21,875 nt of DNA from an uncultured Subdoligranulum sp. (GTDB taxonomy: Bacteria > Bacillota_A > Clostridia > Oscillospirales > Ruminococcaceae). Location: NCBI RefSeq assembly GCF_937890665.1, contig NZ_CALADU010000037.1:1-21875 (forward strand), given 5' to 3'. The position numbers were made by a program, and so were the translations under genes. Every line of letters starts with the position of its first letter. The first letter of the stretch is position 1. Positions 8,158-15,192 of the stretch are shown in pieces. The notes below the pieces were generated by a model, which worked only from the letters and a program-made list of their open reading frames with translations, had not been told where the DNA came from and did no database searches.

Positions 8158-9183
8158 TTAGTTTTTACTTTCTACATCGGCATAATCATCCTTGCCACCC
8201 ACCGGGTGTTCCGCAATGATGGTATCCTCTTCTTCTGCAGTTTCTGCAGTGGCGGTATCGTCATACAGACTCTCTTTCGTCACCGCATAGGCAGATTTAT
8301 AATCAGCGTTGGCTTCGTAGACAATCGTGGGCGCACCACTGGATGCCACATAGCAAAGCGTGTCATCTTCTGCCGTCAGGTTTCCAAAGCGCACCGTCAG
8401 GATTGTTCCATCGGTGAAGGTCAGCGTGACCGTTACATCCGGTTGGTCCAAGCCATAGGTCATATCCGCTTCCGGCGTGGTAATGGACCAATCCGTCTGC
8501 AATCCACACACTGTATTGGCCATCTTTTCCACAGCGTCCTGATCCAGCGGATAGCTGGCATCGTCTGCCAAAGTCCAGTTTCCATCGGTTTGGGTAAAGG
8601 TCAAATCCCCTACCTGCATGGTCGCCACGTCATCCGCTTCTTGATCCGTCAACGTCTGTGCCTTATACAAGTCCCGCGGGTCTTTGCAAAGTCCGATTAG
8701 ATCGTCCTGTGCAACCGTATACACGGAGCCGTCTCCGGCATACACATAGTATATATCCGCCACATTGTTGGCCTGATCCACCGTTAGGGTGCATGTACTT
8801 TCCCCGCTGGCGATGGTAAGCACCATTCGCAGGGTATCGCTCATCGAGGGGATTTCCGCCAACTCATCTCCCTGCAACTGCCGCTGCGGGGTAAGGGTTG
8901 CATACTTTTCTACCAAAGCGGCTACCACTTCCTGATCCAGCGGTAAGGTCGGGTCGGATTCCAGCATCCAGTTGCCCTCACTGCCTTTCAACAAGGTAGC
9001 CTCCTCGTTGTCACCGCTGTAAGAGATGCGATCAATCTCCTCGGCAGAGAAGCCGCACAGGGTGGGGTTCACCGTTTCCTGCCCGGTTTGGGAAAATTTC
9101 AGCACTGCCAGCACTACCGCCAGCACTACTACGCCTGCCGCCAGTACCACCAGCGGCAGCATTTTTTTGCGATTCACAGGCAT
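8158..9183 (-). CDS. DUF4340-like membrane-anchored protein of a gliding-type ABC operon
   Basis: A 341-residue protein with one N-terminal membrane segment (about 8-29) and the rest predicted outside the cell. The extracytoplasmic part holds two related units: GNWMLESDPTLPLDQ at 70-84 and GNWTLADDASYPLDQ at 201-215. Each is followed by a helix and a beta-rich stretch ending in an aromatic 'IYYVYAG' or 'CYVASSG' type segment (about 145-150 and 277-283). This matches DUF4340 proteins encoded with GldG-like genes. The C-terminal tail (about 308-341) is acidic and probably flexible. It is the last gene of the four-gene operon, 9 bases after the GldG-like gene, with an AGGAG site. Its likely role is an accessory subunit of the transporter complex; no substrate or enzymatic residue is evident. 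Confidence 0.82.
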   Translation of the reverse strand: MPVNRKKMLPLVVLAAGVVVLAVVLAVLKFSQTGQETVNPTLCGFSAEEIDRISYSGDNEEATLLKGSEGNWMLESDPTLPLDQEVVAALVEKYATLTPQRQLQGDELAEIPSMSDTLRMVLTIASGESTCTLTVDQANNVADIYYVYAGDGSVYTVAQDDLIGLCKDPRDLYKAQTLTDQEADDVATMQVGDLTFTQTDGNWTLADDASYPLDQDAVEKMANTVCGLQTDWSITTPEADMTYGLDQPDVTVTLTFTDGTILTVRFGNLTAEDDTLCYVASSGAPTIVYEANADYKSAYAVTKESLYDDTATAETAEEEDTIIAEHPVGGKDDYADVESKN

Positions 9184-9192
9184 CTTCTCCTT

Positions 9193-10614
9193 TTATCGAC
9201 GGCGGCGAATCAAACAGATCACCACGCCCGCAATCAGACAGACGATGGGCAACACAAAGACAAAGAGCAGCGCCAAACCGATGCGCGCCGCGTTGGGCAC
9301 TACAAGGCTGGCAGCACTCATACTTTTGCTGTTGATAACCGCCGTGGTTTGTTCTCCGTTAAACCAGTTGACCACACTGCCGAACATCTGGGCGTTGCCT
9401 CCCGAAACGCTCTGGTTAGCAGTAGAAAGTAACATATTGGGACAGTTGACCCACACCACCTTGGCTCCCGTCGTATCGTTTTGCGCTGCCATGGCTACCG
9501 CAAAGCTCCCTTCCGGGTCGGTGTCGGATTTTTCCACCGTTTCGGCGTTCTGGTAGTCCACCAAAGAGTAGGCTGCATCGCTGGTCATCAATAGGGGCGT
9601 CATGGTATATTCACTGTCCTCTGCCTGCACAATGCCCTGCGCAATGGGGGTATATACCCGCATGCCGCTGGTCATACCTGCCAGAATTTCACTGGATTGA
9701 ACATTGGGCATCAGATAGGTTTGGGGATATCCATAGGGGTAATTGTCCCCGTTGGTTTCGACCAACAGTCCCGCCTGCCGCGTCATGCCGCAGTCCGCCA
9801 GTACGGTGTCCAAATTGGGGGTGTCCACCGTAAAATCGGTCACAACAAAAAGCTTACCGCCGTTTTCTACGTAGCTGCTCAGCATTTCAGCTTCCGCCTG
9901 CGTCACGTCTGCCAGCGGCGCGTTGATCACCAAACTTTCGGCATCCTCCGGAATAGAACCCGCAGTGGTCAGATTCAGGCTTTCCGTGGTGACGCCGGCA
10001 TTGTCCAGCGTTTCCAAAAAATCGCTTTCTAGTGCCGTTTCTCCATGGCCGGTCAGCTCATACATCTGATAACTGGTGGTCCGAATCACGTTGGCCAGCG
10101 AGGCCGTCAGGCTGTTTTCGGCATCGAAACTGTACTCTTCTGAGCCGTAATAGTAGGCCTCCATATCGATCTGGTACATTTCATCATAGCTTACCACATC
10201 GTACCGATCCCCGGTGGTCATTACCACGCAGCCGGTGGAAGCCCCCTCGTACTTTTCCGCAAAAGTCGGGTACAAAACCGGATCCCGCTGCTGCCATGTA
10301 AAATGACTGCTTTCATCGGCATAGCGATCCAGCAACCGCGTAATGTTGGTATCCTCCTGTCCGGAAACCGCCAGATAATACGCCGTCACGTCGGTCTGCA
10401 ATTCATGCAGAAGGTTTTTGCTGGTATCGCTCAAGGTAAACAGAGAACTGGTAGAAATATCCAGCTCGGTGTATTTGGTGGGCAGTGCCTGAATCACTAG
10501 ATTGAGCAGTACCACCGCCGCCAGCACCACCACGGTCAGCGCCGAAGCATACAAACCGTTACGAAAGGTCTTTTTGCTGCCGTGGAGCTTTTTCCAAGTT
10601 GCTTTTAGATTCAT
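9193..10614 (-). CDS. GldG-like extracytoplasmic ABC transporter component
   Basis: A 473-residue protein of the GldG/ABC_transp_aux type. A first membrane segment lies at about 20-44, followed by the family-typical LDISTSSLFTLSDTSKNLLHEL at roughly 51-72. A large extracytoplasmic domain comes next (YELTGHGE and a DUF-like Rossmann region, LFVVTDFT), and a second membrane segment at about 445-468 ends in RRRR on the cytoplasmic side. In Flavobacterium, GldA, GldF and GldG form an ABC complex needed for gliding; homologues in non-gliding bacteria have no settled role. The ATG at 10614 follows GGGGAGG and lies 15 bases after the permease stop, so it is cotranscribed with the ABC genes. Confidence 0.87.
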   Translation of the reverse strand: MNLKATWKKLHGSKKTFRNGLYASALTVVVLAAVVLLNLVIQALPTKYTELDISTSSLFTLSDTSKNLLHELQTDVTAYYLAVSGQEDTNITRLLDRYADESSHFTWQQRDPVLYPTFAEKYEGASTGCVVMTTGDRYDVVSYDEMYQIDMEAYYYGSEEYSFDAENSLTASLANVIRTTSYQMYELTGHGETALESDFLETLDNAGVTTESLNLTTAGSIPEDAESLVINAPLADVTQAEAEMLSSYVENGGKLFVVTDFTVDTPNLDTVLADCGMTRQAGLLVETNGDNYPYGYPQTYLMPNVQSSEILAGMTSGMRVYTPIAQGIVQAEDSEYTMTPLLMTSDAAYSLVDYQNAETVEKSDTDPEGSFAVAMAAQNDTTGAKVVWVNCPNMLLSTANQSVSGGNAQMFGSVVNWFNGEQTTAVINSKSMSAASLVVPNAARIGLALLFVFVLPIVCLIAGVVICLIRRRR

Positions 10615-10629
10615 CGGTGTTTCCTCCCC

Positions 10630-11493
10630 TCAGTTCCAACGGCGGCGCTCGATAGCCTGTCCGGTCAGGAACAAGAACAGCGCAATAACCGAGAGATAGT
10701 ACACAATGGCCGAGATGCTGAACATCCCGCCGACCACACCGTTAAAAGGCGTGAAAAGTGCCATGGCAGAAAGGACCGCATCAAAAGCGGAAAGCAGCCA
10801 TGTGGGACGCAGTACAAACAGAACCGCCAAGGCTACGCCGCCAACGCAAAAGACAGCACAGCCGGTGGTTAGACTTTTGCAGACTACCCCCACCAGAACC
10901 GACGCGATGAGCAGCACTACCAAAAAGACGATCAACGCCAGAAGGTTGCCGCTGGTAAACATCGTCTGGATACCGTTCATCAGATACGCCACCAACAGCA
11001 CACCGAACGTAGCCAAATAGGCAATGATCTGATTTTCCGTCAAGGCCGAGATCCATGTACCAATCGCAAGACAAGCCGCCCCCAACAGAAGATAAGCCAG
11101 CAACGCACTGTACGCAGAAATGAGCGACACGGTGCCGAAAGCCGTCAAAATCAGGGGCATAACCACTGCCACGATCATCGGGGCGGCAAACACCACGAAC
11201 TCCGCCAAGAATTTGCCCAGAACAATGCTGGGGATTCCCACCGGGCTGGTCAGAAGCAACTGATCGGTCTTATTGCGCCGCTCCTCGGCAAAGCTGCGCA
11301 TGCTGATGGCCGGCAGCAAAAACAGCAGGATCATCGTGGTCGTGTAGAGCACCGAGGCAAAATCCGAGGAAGCATACATCAAGTTCCGATTGGTGAAATA
11401 CAACCCCAAGAAGAACAGGCTCACCGCTGCCGTCACATAGCCAATCATGCCAGTATAATAGGCTTTTGTCTCGCGTTTGAAAATAGCCGCCAT
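10630..11493 (-). CDS. ABC-2 type permease (GldF-like)
   Basis: A 287-residue integral membrane protein with about six hydrophobic segments (roughly 17-33, 50-64, 99-120, 125-150, 157-172, 183-203, 209-228 and 258-277, some possibly re-entrant). The conserved cytoplasmic motif RSFAEERRNKTDQLLLTSPV at 66-85 is the ATPase-contact region of GldF/YhaP-like ABC-2 permeases. The start is decided by AAGGAGG, which abuts an in-frame ATG at 11502 with no spacing but sits 9 bases before the ATG at 11493 (MAAIFKRE), the form seen in the family. With that start the gap to the ATPase stop is a single base, so translation is probably coupled. Confidence 0.88.
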   Translation of the reverse strand: MAAIFKRETKAYYTGMIGYVTAAVSLFFLGLYFTNRNLMYASSDFASVLYTTTMILLFLLPAISMRSFAEERRNKTDQLLLTSPVGIPSIVLGKFLAEFVVFAAPMIVAVVMPLILTAFGTVSLISAYSALLAYLLLGAACLAIGTWISALTENQIIAYLATFGVLLVAYLMNGIQTMFTSGNLLALIVFLVVLLIASVLVGVVCKSLTTGCAVFCVGGVALAVLFVLRPTWLLSAFDAVLSAMALFTPFNGVVGGMFSISAIVYYLSVIALFLFLTGQAIERRRWN

Positions 11494-11494
11494 A

Positions 11495-12448
11495 TTACGC
11501 ATCCTCCTTCGTATCGGGGGCTTCGGTCAGCTGCAGGAATACATCCTCCAGACTCATGCTCTCGGCACTCAGGTTCAATACCGGGCAGCCGGCCTTTGCC
11601 ATCGCCAGCGAAAGGGCCCCTCGCAGGTCGGTTCCCGCCGCGCTAACCGCCGTAAAGCTGACCTCACCGCCCTTTTCAGCGGTAACGCGCAAATCGGTCA
11701 GCCCCGGCACCGTGGCAGCGGCCTCCAAAACCGTCTTCCGGTCGCCCTGTGCCGTAGCGGAGATGGTCCCCTTGGCAGCCAGTTTGCCCGCCAATTCTTC
11801 CGGCGTGCCCTGCGCCACCAATTTGCCCTTTGCAATGATCAAAACACGATCGCAGATCGTTTGCACCTCGCTCAAGATATGACTGGACAGAATCACCGTA
11901 TGCGTTTTGCCCAAATCATGAATCAACGAGCGGATCTCGATCATTTGGGCGGGATCCAACCCAACCGTAGGTTCATCAAGAATGATCACCTTGGGTGACC
12001 CCAGCAGGGCCGCTGCAATGCCCACGCGCTGCCGGTATCCTTTGGAGAGGTTGCGAATCAGACGGGCTTCCATGCCTTGCAGACCTGCCCGTGCGCAAAC
12101 CTTCTCCACATCGGCCAAACGCTGCGCCTTGTTGCGCACACCTTTGAGTTCCGCCACAAACCGCAGATATTCCGTCACCGTCATGTCCTGATACAGCGGC
12201 GGTTGCTCTGGCAGGTAGCCAATGCAGGCCTTTGCCTCAGAAGGTTCCTCGGTAATATCATGCCCCGCAATGGCAACTGTGCCTTCGGTGGCGGACAGAT
12301 ACCCCGTCAAAATATTCATAGTCGTAGATTTACCGGCGCCATTAGGCCCCAACAAGCCGTAGATACAGCCGTCCTCTACCGTAAAGCTGATATCATCCAC
12401 GGCGGTATGCTTTCCGTAACGCTTTGTCAGATGTTTAACTTCGATCAA
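11495..12448 (-). CDS. ABC transporter ATP-binding protein (GldA-like), TTG start
   Basis: A 317-residue ABC ATPase. It has Walker A GPNGAGKST at 34-42, a Q-loop near EQPPLYQD (81-88), the variant signature LSKGYRQR at 134-141, Walker B VIILDEP at 154-160 and the H-loop His190 (ILSSH). The C-terminal extension (about 205-317), with an 'SLEDVFLQLTE' end, is typical of ABC-2 exporters. The start is the TTG at 12448: GGGGGAGAG lies at 12455-12463, the protein then begins IEVKHLTKRYG as in homologues, and no ATG is available. The frame stays open to 12730, but this is across the promoter region and the divergent gene. It is the first gene of a four-gene operon with the permease, GldG-like and DUF4340-like genes. 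Confidence 0.92.
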   Translation of the reverse strand: MIEVKHLTKRYGKHTAVDDISFTVEDGCIYGLLGPNGAGKSTTMNILTGYLSATEGTVAIAGHDITEEPSEAKACIGYLPEQPPLYQDMTVTEYLRFVAELKGVRNKAQRLADVEKVCARAGLQGMEARLIRNLSKGYRQRVGIAAALLGSPKVIILDEPTVGLDPAQMIEIRSLIHDLGKTHTVILSSHILSEVQTICDRVLIIAKGKLVAQGTPEELAGKLAAKGTISATAQGDRKTVLEAAATVPGLTDLRVTAEKGGEVSFTAVSAAGTDLRGALSLAMAKAGCPVLNLSAESMSLEDVFLQLTEAPDTKEDA

Positions 12449-12514
12449 AGTGTACTCTCCCCCTTTTGGTTTGCATCCACGCCCCGTGTGCAAACATCGG
12501 TGCATGTAAATTTT

Positions 12515-12544
12515 ATTATAATGGAAAATTGTGAAAAATGTGAG
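12515..12544 (-). promoter_or_regulatory. Probable promoter of the ABC operon
   Basis: The minus strand has a perfect -10, TATAAT (12520-12515), about 65 bases before the TTG start. The -35 is poor: CTCACA (12544-12539) at 18 bases. An activator or upstream A/T-rich element may help. Confidence 0.5.
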
Positions 12545-12571
12545 GTAGTCCGCCGATGAACTATGACAACA

Positions 12572-12600
12572 TTGCCTTGTGCAGGGAACTATGTTATAGT
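12572..12600 (+). promoter_or_regulatory. Sigma-A promoter of the acetyltransferase gene
   Basis: TTGCCT (12572-12577) and TATAGT (12595-12600) are 17 bases apart, with TGT before the -10 as an extended -10. The leader to the ATG at 12649 is about 40 bases. Confidence 0.72.
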
Positions 12601-12648
12601 GAAATTGCCCGAAGAACTTCTTTTTTCGACAAAGTAGGAGGTGCTGTG

Positions 12649-13233
12649 ATGACTGAACGGGAAAAAATGCTGGCAGGACAACTGTATGACTGCGGTGATC
12701 CTGAGTTGTTGACACAATGGCACAAAGCAAAAAATCTGATGCGCGACTACAATCGTCTGGACTCTGAAAACAGCGCGGAAAAAGACCGTATCCTAACTGA
12801 ACTACTGGGCGGACGCGGTCAAAATCTATGGATCACCGCGCCGTTCTATGTGGACTACGGTAACAATATCTATTTTGGCAACAACTGCGAAGTGAATATG
12901 AACTGCACCTTTTTGGATGACAACCGCATCGTTATTGGGAATAACGCTTTGATTGCCCCCAACGTACAGATCTACACCGCTTTTCACCCGACCAACGCCG
13001 CAGATCGCTTTGGTCCCCTAAAAGAGGACGGTTCCTTTTCTTTTTGCAAAACCCAAACAGCGCCGGTTATCATCGGCAATCATGTATGGATCGGCGGCGG
13101 TGCGATCCTGCTGCCCGGCGTACGAATTGGGGATAATGTGGTCATCGGTGCCGGCAGTGTCGTTACCAAAGACATTCCTTCCAACACCGTCGCCTGCGGA
13201 AACCCCTGCCGCGTCATTCGCGCCAATCAATAA
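12649..13233 (+). CDS. Sugar O-acetyltransferase (maltose/galactoside acetyltransferase type)
   Basis: A 194-residue hexapeptide-repeat acetyltransferase that transfers acetyl from acetyl-CoA to a sugar hydroxyl. Residues 2-55 form the helical Mac domain (EREKMLAGQLYD). From about 58 the left-handed beta-helix repeats appear (NNIYFGNNCEVNMNC, IVIGNNALIAPNVQIYT, VIIGNHVWIGGGAILLPGV, RIGDNVVIGAGSVV). The catalytic His is H113 (TAFHPTNAADR), matching the conserved histidine of LacA/Maa. The end VACGNPCRVIR is typical. AGGAGGTG at 12636-12643 fixes the ATG at 12649; the upstream frame to 12556 lies over the promoter. It is monocistronic with a strong terminator. Such enzymes probably detoxify non-metabolised sugars; the true acceptor is unknown. 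Confidence 0.93.
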   Translation: MTEREKMLAGQLYDCGDPELLTQWHKAKNLMRDYNRLDSENSAEKDRILTELLGGRGQNLWITAPFYVDYGNNIYFGNNCEVNMNCTFLDDNRIVIGNNALIAPNVQIYTAFHPTNAADRFGPLKEDGSFSFCKTQTAPVIIGNHVWIGGGAILLPGVRIGDNVVIGAGSVVTKDIPSNTVACGNPCRVIRANQ

Positions 13234-13242
13234 ATGGATACG

Positions 13243-13271
13243 AAAAAGCCCGGAGCAATGCTCCGGGCTTT
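13243..13271. terminator. Bidirectional terminator between acetyltransferase gene and asnB
   Basis: GCCCGGAGCA pairs with TGCTCCGGGC (13248-13268), flanked by AAAA on one side and TTTG on the other. On the minus strand the hairpin is followed by TTTTTCG, a good terminator for asnB, whose stop is at 13275. Confidence 0.9.
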
Positions 13272-13274
13272 GCC

Positions 13275-15122
13275 TTATGCCAGCTCCACTTTGTAGGTTT
13301 GCAGCCAATAGTTGAGCTGCAAAAACCATGCAATGGTTTGAGGGGTGGTCATCAGCTGCCCATACCACGGCACCGGATTGTCAGCCCCTGAGGCCAGCAG
13401 CCGTTCCAACGCCTCGGCCCGGATAATGCGCAGCAGCGGTGCCGCCGGGTCTTCCAGCACTTTGGTCAGCTCTGCTGAAACCGCTGCCAAATACCCCGGA
13501 TTCCATGTTTTGGGGTAGGGGCTCTTTTTCCGCCACAGGACCTCCGGCGGCAGCACACCTTCCATAGCCTCCCGCAAAAGCCCTTTTTCTTTGCCTTGGT
13601 AGTCCTTGTACTCCCAAGGAACAGAATAGAGGTATTCTGCAATGCGGTAATCACAGAAGGGCACACGCACCTCCAAGCCGTTGTACATACTCATCCGATC
13701 TTTGCGGTCCAGCAGCGTCTGCATAAACCAATGAAAATTCAAACTCATCATTTGGCGCATACGCTGTTCCAGCGGCGAAAGCCCGGGGCGAACCGAAGTT
13801 TCCGCCAGTGTCTTTTGGTACTGAGCATCTACAAATTTTTCCGGCTCAATTCCATCCAGCACGCCGGGTTTGATGAAACTGGCCCGGTATGCTGTGGACT
13901 GTGCCCAAGGGAAGCCGTACTTTTCCCGGATGGTGGGATCCCGATACCAAGGATAGCCGCCGAAAATTTCATCGGCACATTCTCCCGAAAGCGCCACGGT
14001 CGCATGGGGCTTGATCTGCCGACAAAACACCAGCAGCGAGGCATCCACATCCGCCATACCGGGCAGATCCCGCGCATCTACCGCATCGTACAACGCCGGC
14101 ACCAGTTCCGGGGTATCCAGCGTAATCCAGTGATGTTCCGCATGCAGGAACTCGTTCATCCGGCGGATGAACGGTGCATCCGGGCCGGGCTGAAATTTGG
14201 TTTGATGAAAATAGCGCTTGTTGTCTTTATACCCCACCGAAAAGGTGTGCAGCGTTTTGCCCTGCGCGGCAAATTGGGCATCTGCCACCGCCGAGATCAG
14301 ACTGGAATCCAGTCCACCCGAAAGAAAGGTCGCCACCGGCACGTCAGAAACCAACTGCCGCTCGATGGCGTCCATCAGCAAGTCCCGCACCTTACGTGCC
14401 GTGGTCCCGAAGTCGTCAGGGTGTTCATGGTCCACCAACTGCCAATAGCGATGCAGTAGCAGCCGACCGGTATCGGCTTCATAGATGCCATACTGCCCCG
14501 GCAGCAATTCATGGACATTCTGGAAAACGCCGCTTCCCGGTCTGCGGCCGGGGCCCAACAGAAGCACTTCCGCCAGTCCCTCGGCATCCACCCGCGGCGG
14601 TACCGCCGGGTGCGCCAACACAGTTTTGATCTCGCTGCCGAAAATCAGGCTATCCTGTGTCTTGGCATAAAACAGCGGTTTGACCCCGCATCGATCCCGC
14701 GCCAAAAACAGTTTGCCGGCGTGGGTCTCCCATACCGCAAAGGCAAAAATCCCGTTGAATCGGTCCACGCAGGCAAGGCCCCATTCAGCATAGGCATGCA
14801 GCACCACTTCGGTGTCGGAATGGCCTGTAAACGTATGTCCCCTTCCCTCCAGCAGGCTGCGCAATTCCGCTGTGTTGTACAATTCACCGTTATAGACCAG
14901 CGTATAGCTTTCACCATGCCAGTCCAACTGCATGGGCTGACAGCCGTTTTCCAAATCCACCACAGCCAATCGTGCGTGAATCAACGCGGCGCGTCCACTG
15001 ATGTACATACCCCGTTGGTCTGGTCCCCGCCGCGCCATCGTGCGCTGCATAGCGCAGTAGGCCGCGTAATTGCCCTGAATGGCGCGCGGGTCGCGCCCGA
15101 TCTGCCCCGCTATTCCGCACAT
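13275..15122 (-). CDS. asnB: Asparagine synthase (glutamine-hydrolysing)
   Basis: A 615-residue AsnB that makes asparagine from aspartate, ATP and glutamine. The N-terminal class II glutaminase domain begins MCGIAG, with nucleophile Cys2 and glutamine-binding elements R51 (RLAVVD), NGE at 78-80 and SDTEV at 102-106. The synthetase domain has the ATP pyrophosphatase loop SGGLDSS at 268-274 and LSGECADEIFGGYPW at 378-392. Length and order match the AsnB (B. subtilis AsnB/AsnH) family, and all key residues are present. The start is fixed because Cys2 must become the N terminus after Met removal. Unusually, the ATG follows directly after a run of seven T and a terminator-like stem that contains the only ribosome-binding-like sequence (AGAAAGGGG). 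coaBC lies 70 bases upstream on the same strand. Confidence 0.95.
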   Translation of the reverse strand: MCGIAGQIGRDPRAIQGNYAAYCAMQRTMARRGPDQRGMYISGRAALIHARLAVVDLENGCQPMQLDWHGESYTLVYNGELYNTAELRSLLEGRGHTFTGHSDTEVVLHAYAEWGLACVDRFNGIFAFAVWETHAGKLFLARDRCGVKPLFYAKTQDSLIFGSEIKTVLAHPAVPPRVDAEGLAEVLLLGPGRRPGSGVFQNVHELLPGQYGIYEADTGRLLLHRYWQLVDHEHPDDFGTTARKVRDLLMDAIERQLVSDVPVATFLSGGLDSSLISAVADAQFAAQGKTLHTFSVGYKDNKRYFHQTKFQPGPDAPFIRRMNEFLHAEHHWITLDTPELVPALYDAVDARDLPGMADVDASLLVFCRQIKPHATVALSGECADEIFGGYPWYRDPTIREKYGFPWAQSTAYRASFIKPGVLDGIEPEKFVDAQYQKTLAETSVRPGLSPLEQRMRQMMSLNFHWFMQTLLDRKDRMSMYNGLEVRVPFCDYRIAEYLYSVPWEYKDYQGKEKGLLREAMEGVLPPEVLWRKKSPYPKTWNPGYLAAVSAELTKVLEDPAAPLLRIIRAEALERLLASGADNPVPWYGQLMTTPQTIAWFLQLNYWLQTYKVELA

Positions 15123-15181
15123 AAAAAAAGACCCCTTTCTGCCCTAGTTCTTCCAAGAAATATGCAGAAAGGGGTTCTTTT
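15123..15181. terminator. Terminator hairpin between coaBC and asnB, overlapping the asnB ribosome binding site
   Basis: On the minus strand AGAACCCCTTTCTGC (15178-15164) pairs with GCAGAAAGGGGTCT (15142-15129), about 12 continuous base pairs plus a one-base bulge, and is followed by seven T (15129-15123) and then the asnB ATG. Inside the loop TTCT and AGAA can pair again. It looks like the coaBC terminator, but the 3' arm is also the asnB ribosome binding site, so it may act as an attenuator or translational switch. The plus strand also has a short T tract. Confidence 0.82.
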
Positions 15182-15192
15182 AGTACGAGGGA

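Noticed and set aside
12449..12730. N-terminal extension of the ABC ATPase
   Set aside because: It reads through the divergent promoters and into the acetyltransferase gene; the family start is at IEVKHLTKRYG after the TTG at 12448.
13596..14459. A 287-codon plus-strand open frame opposite asnB
   Set aside because: It is antisense to conserved synthetase motifs and has no promoter, ribosome site or domain.
15123..15192. T-box or riboswitch in front of asnB
   Set aside because: The gap is only 70 bases, far too short for a T-box leader, and the conserved T-box sequence (AGGGTGGNACCGCG) is absent.
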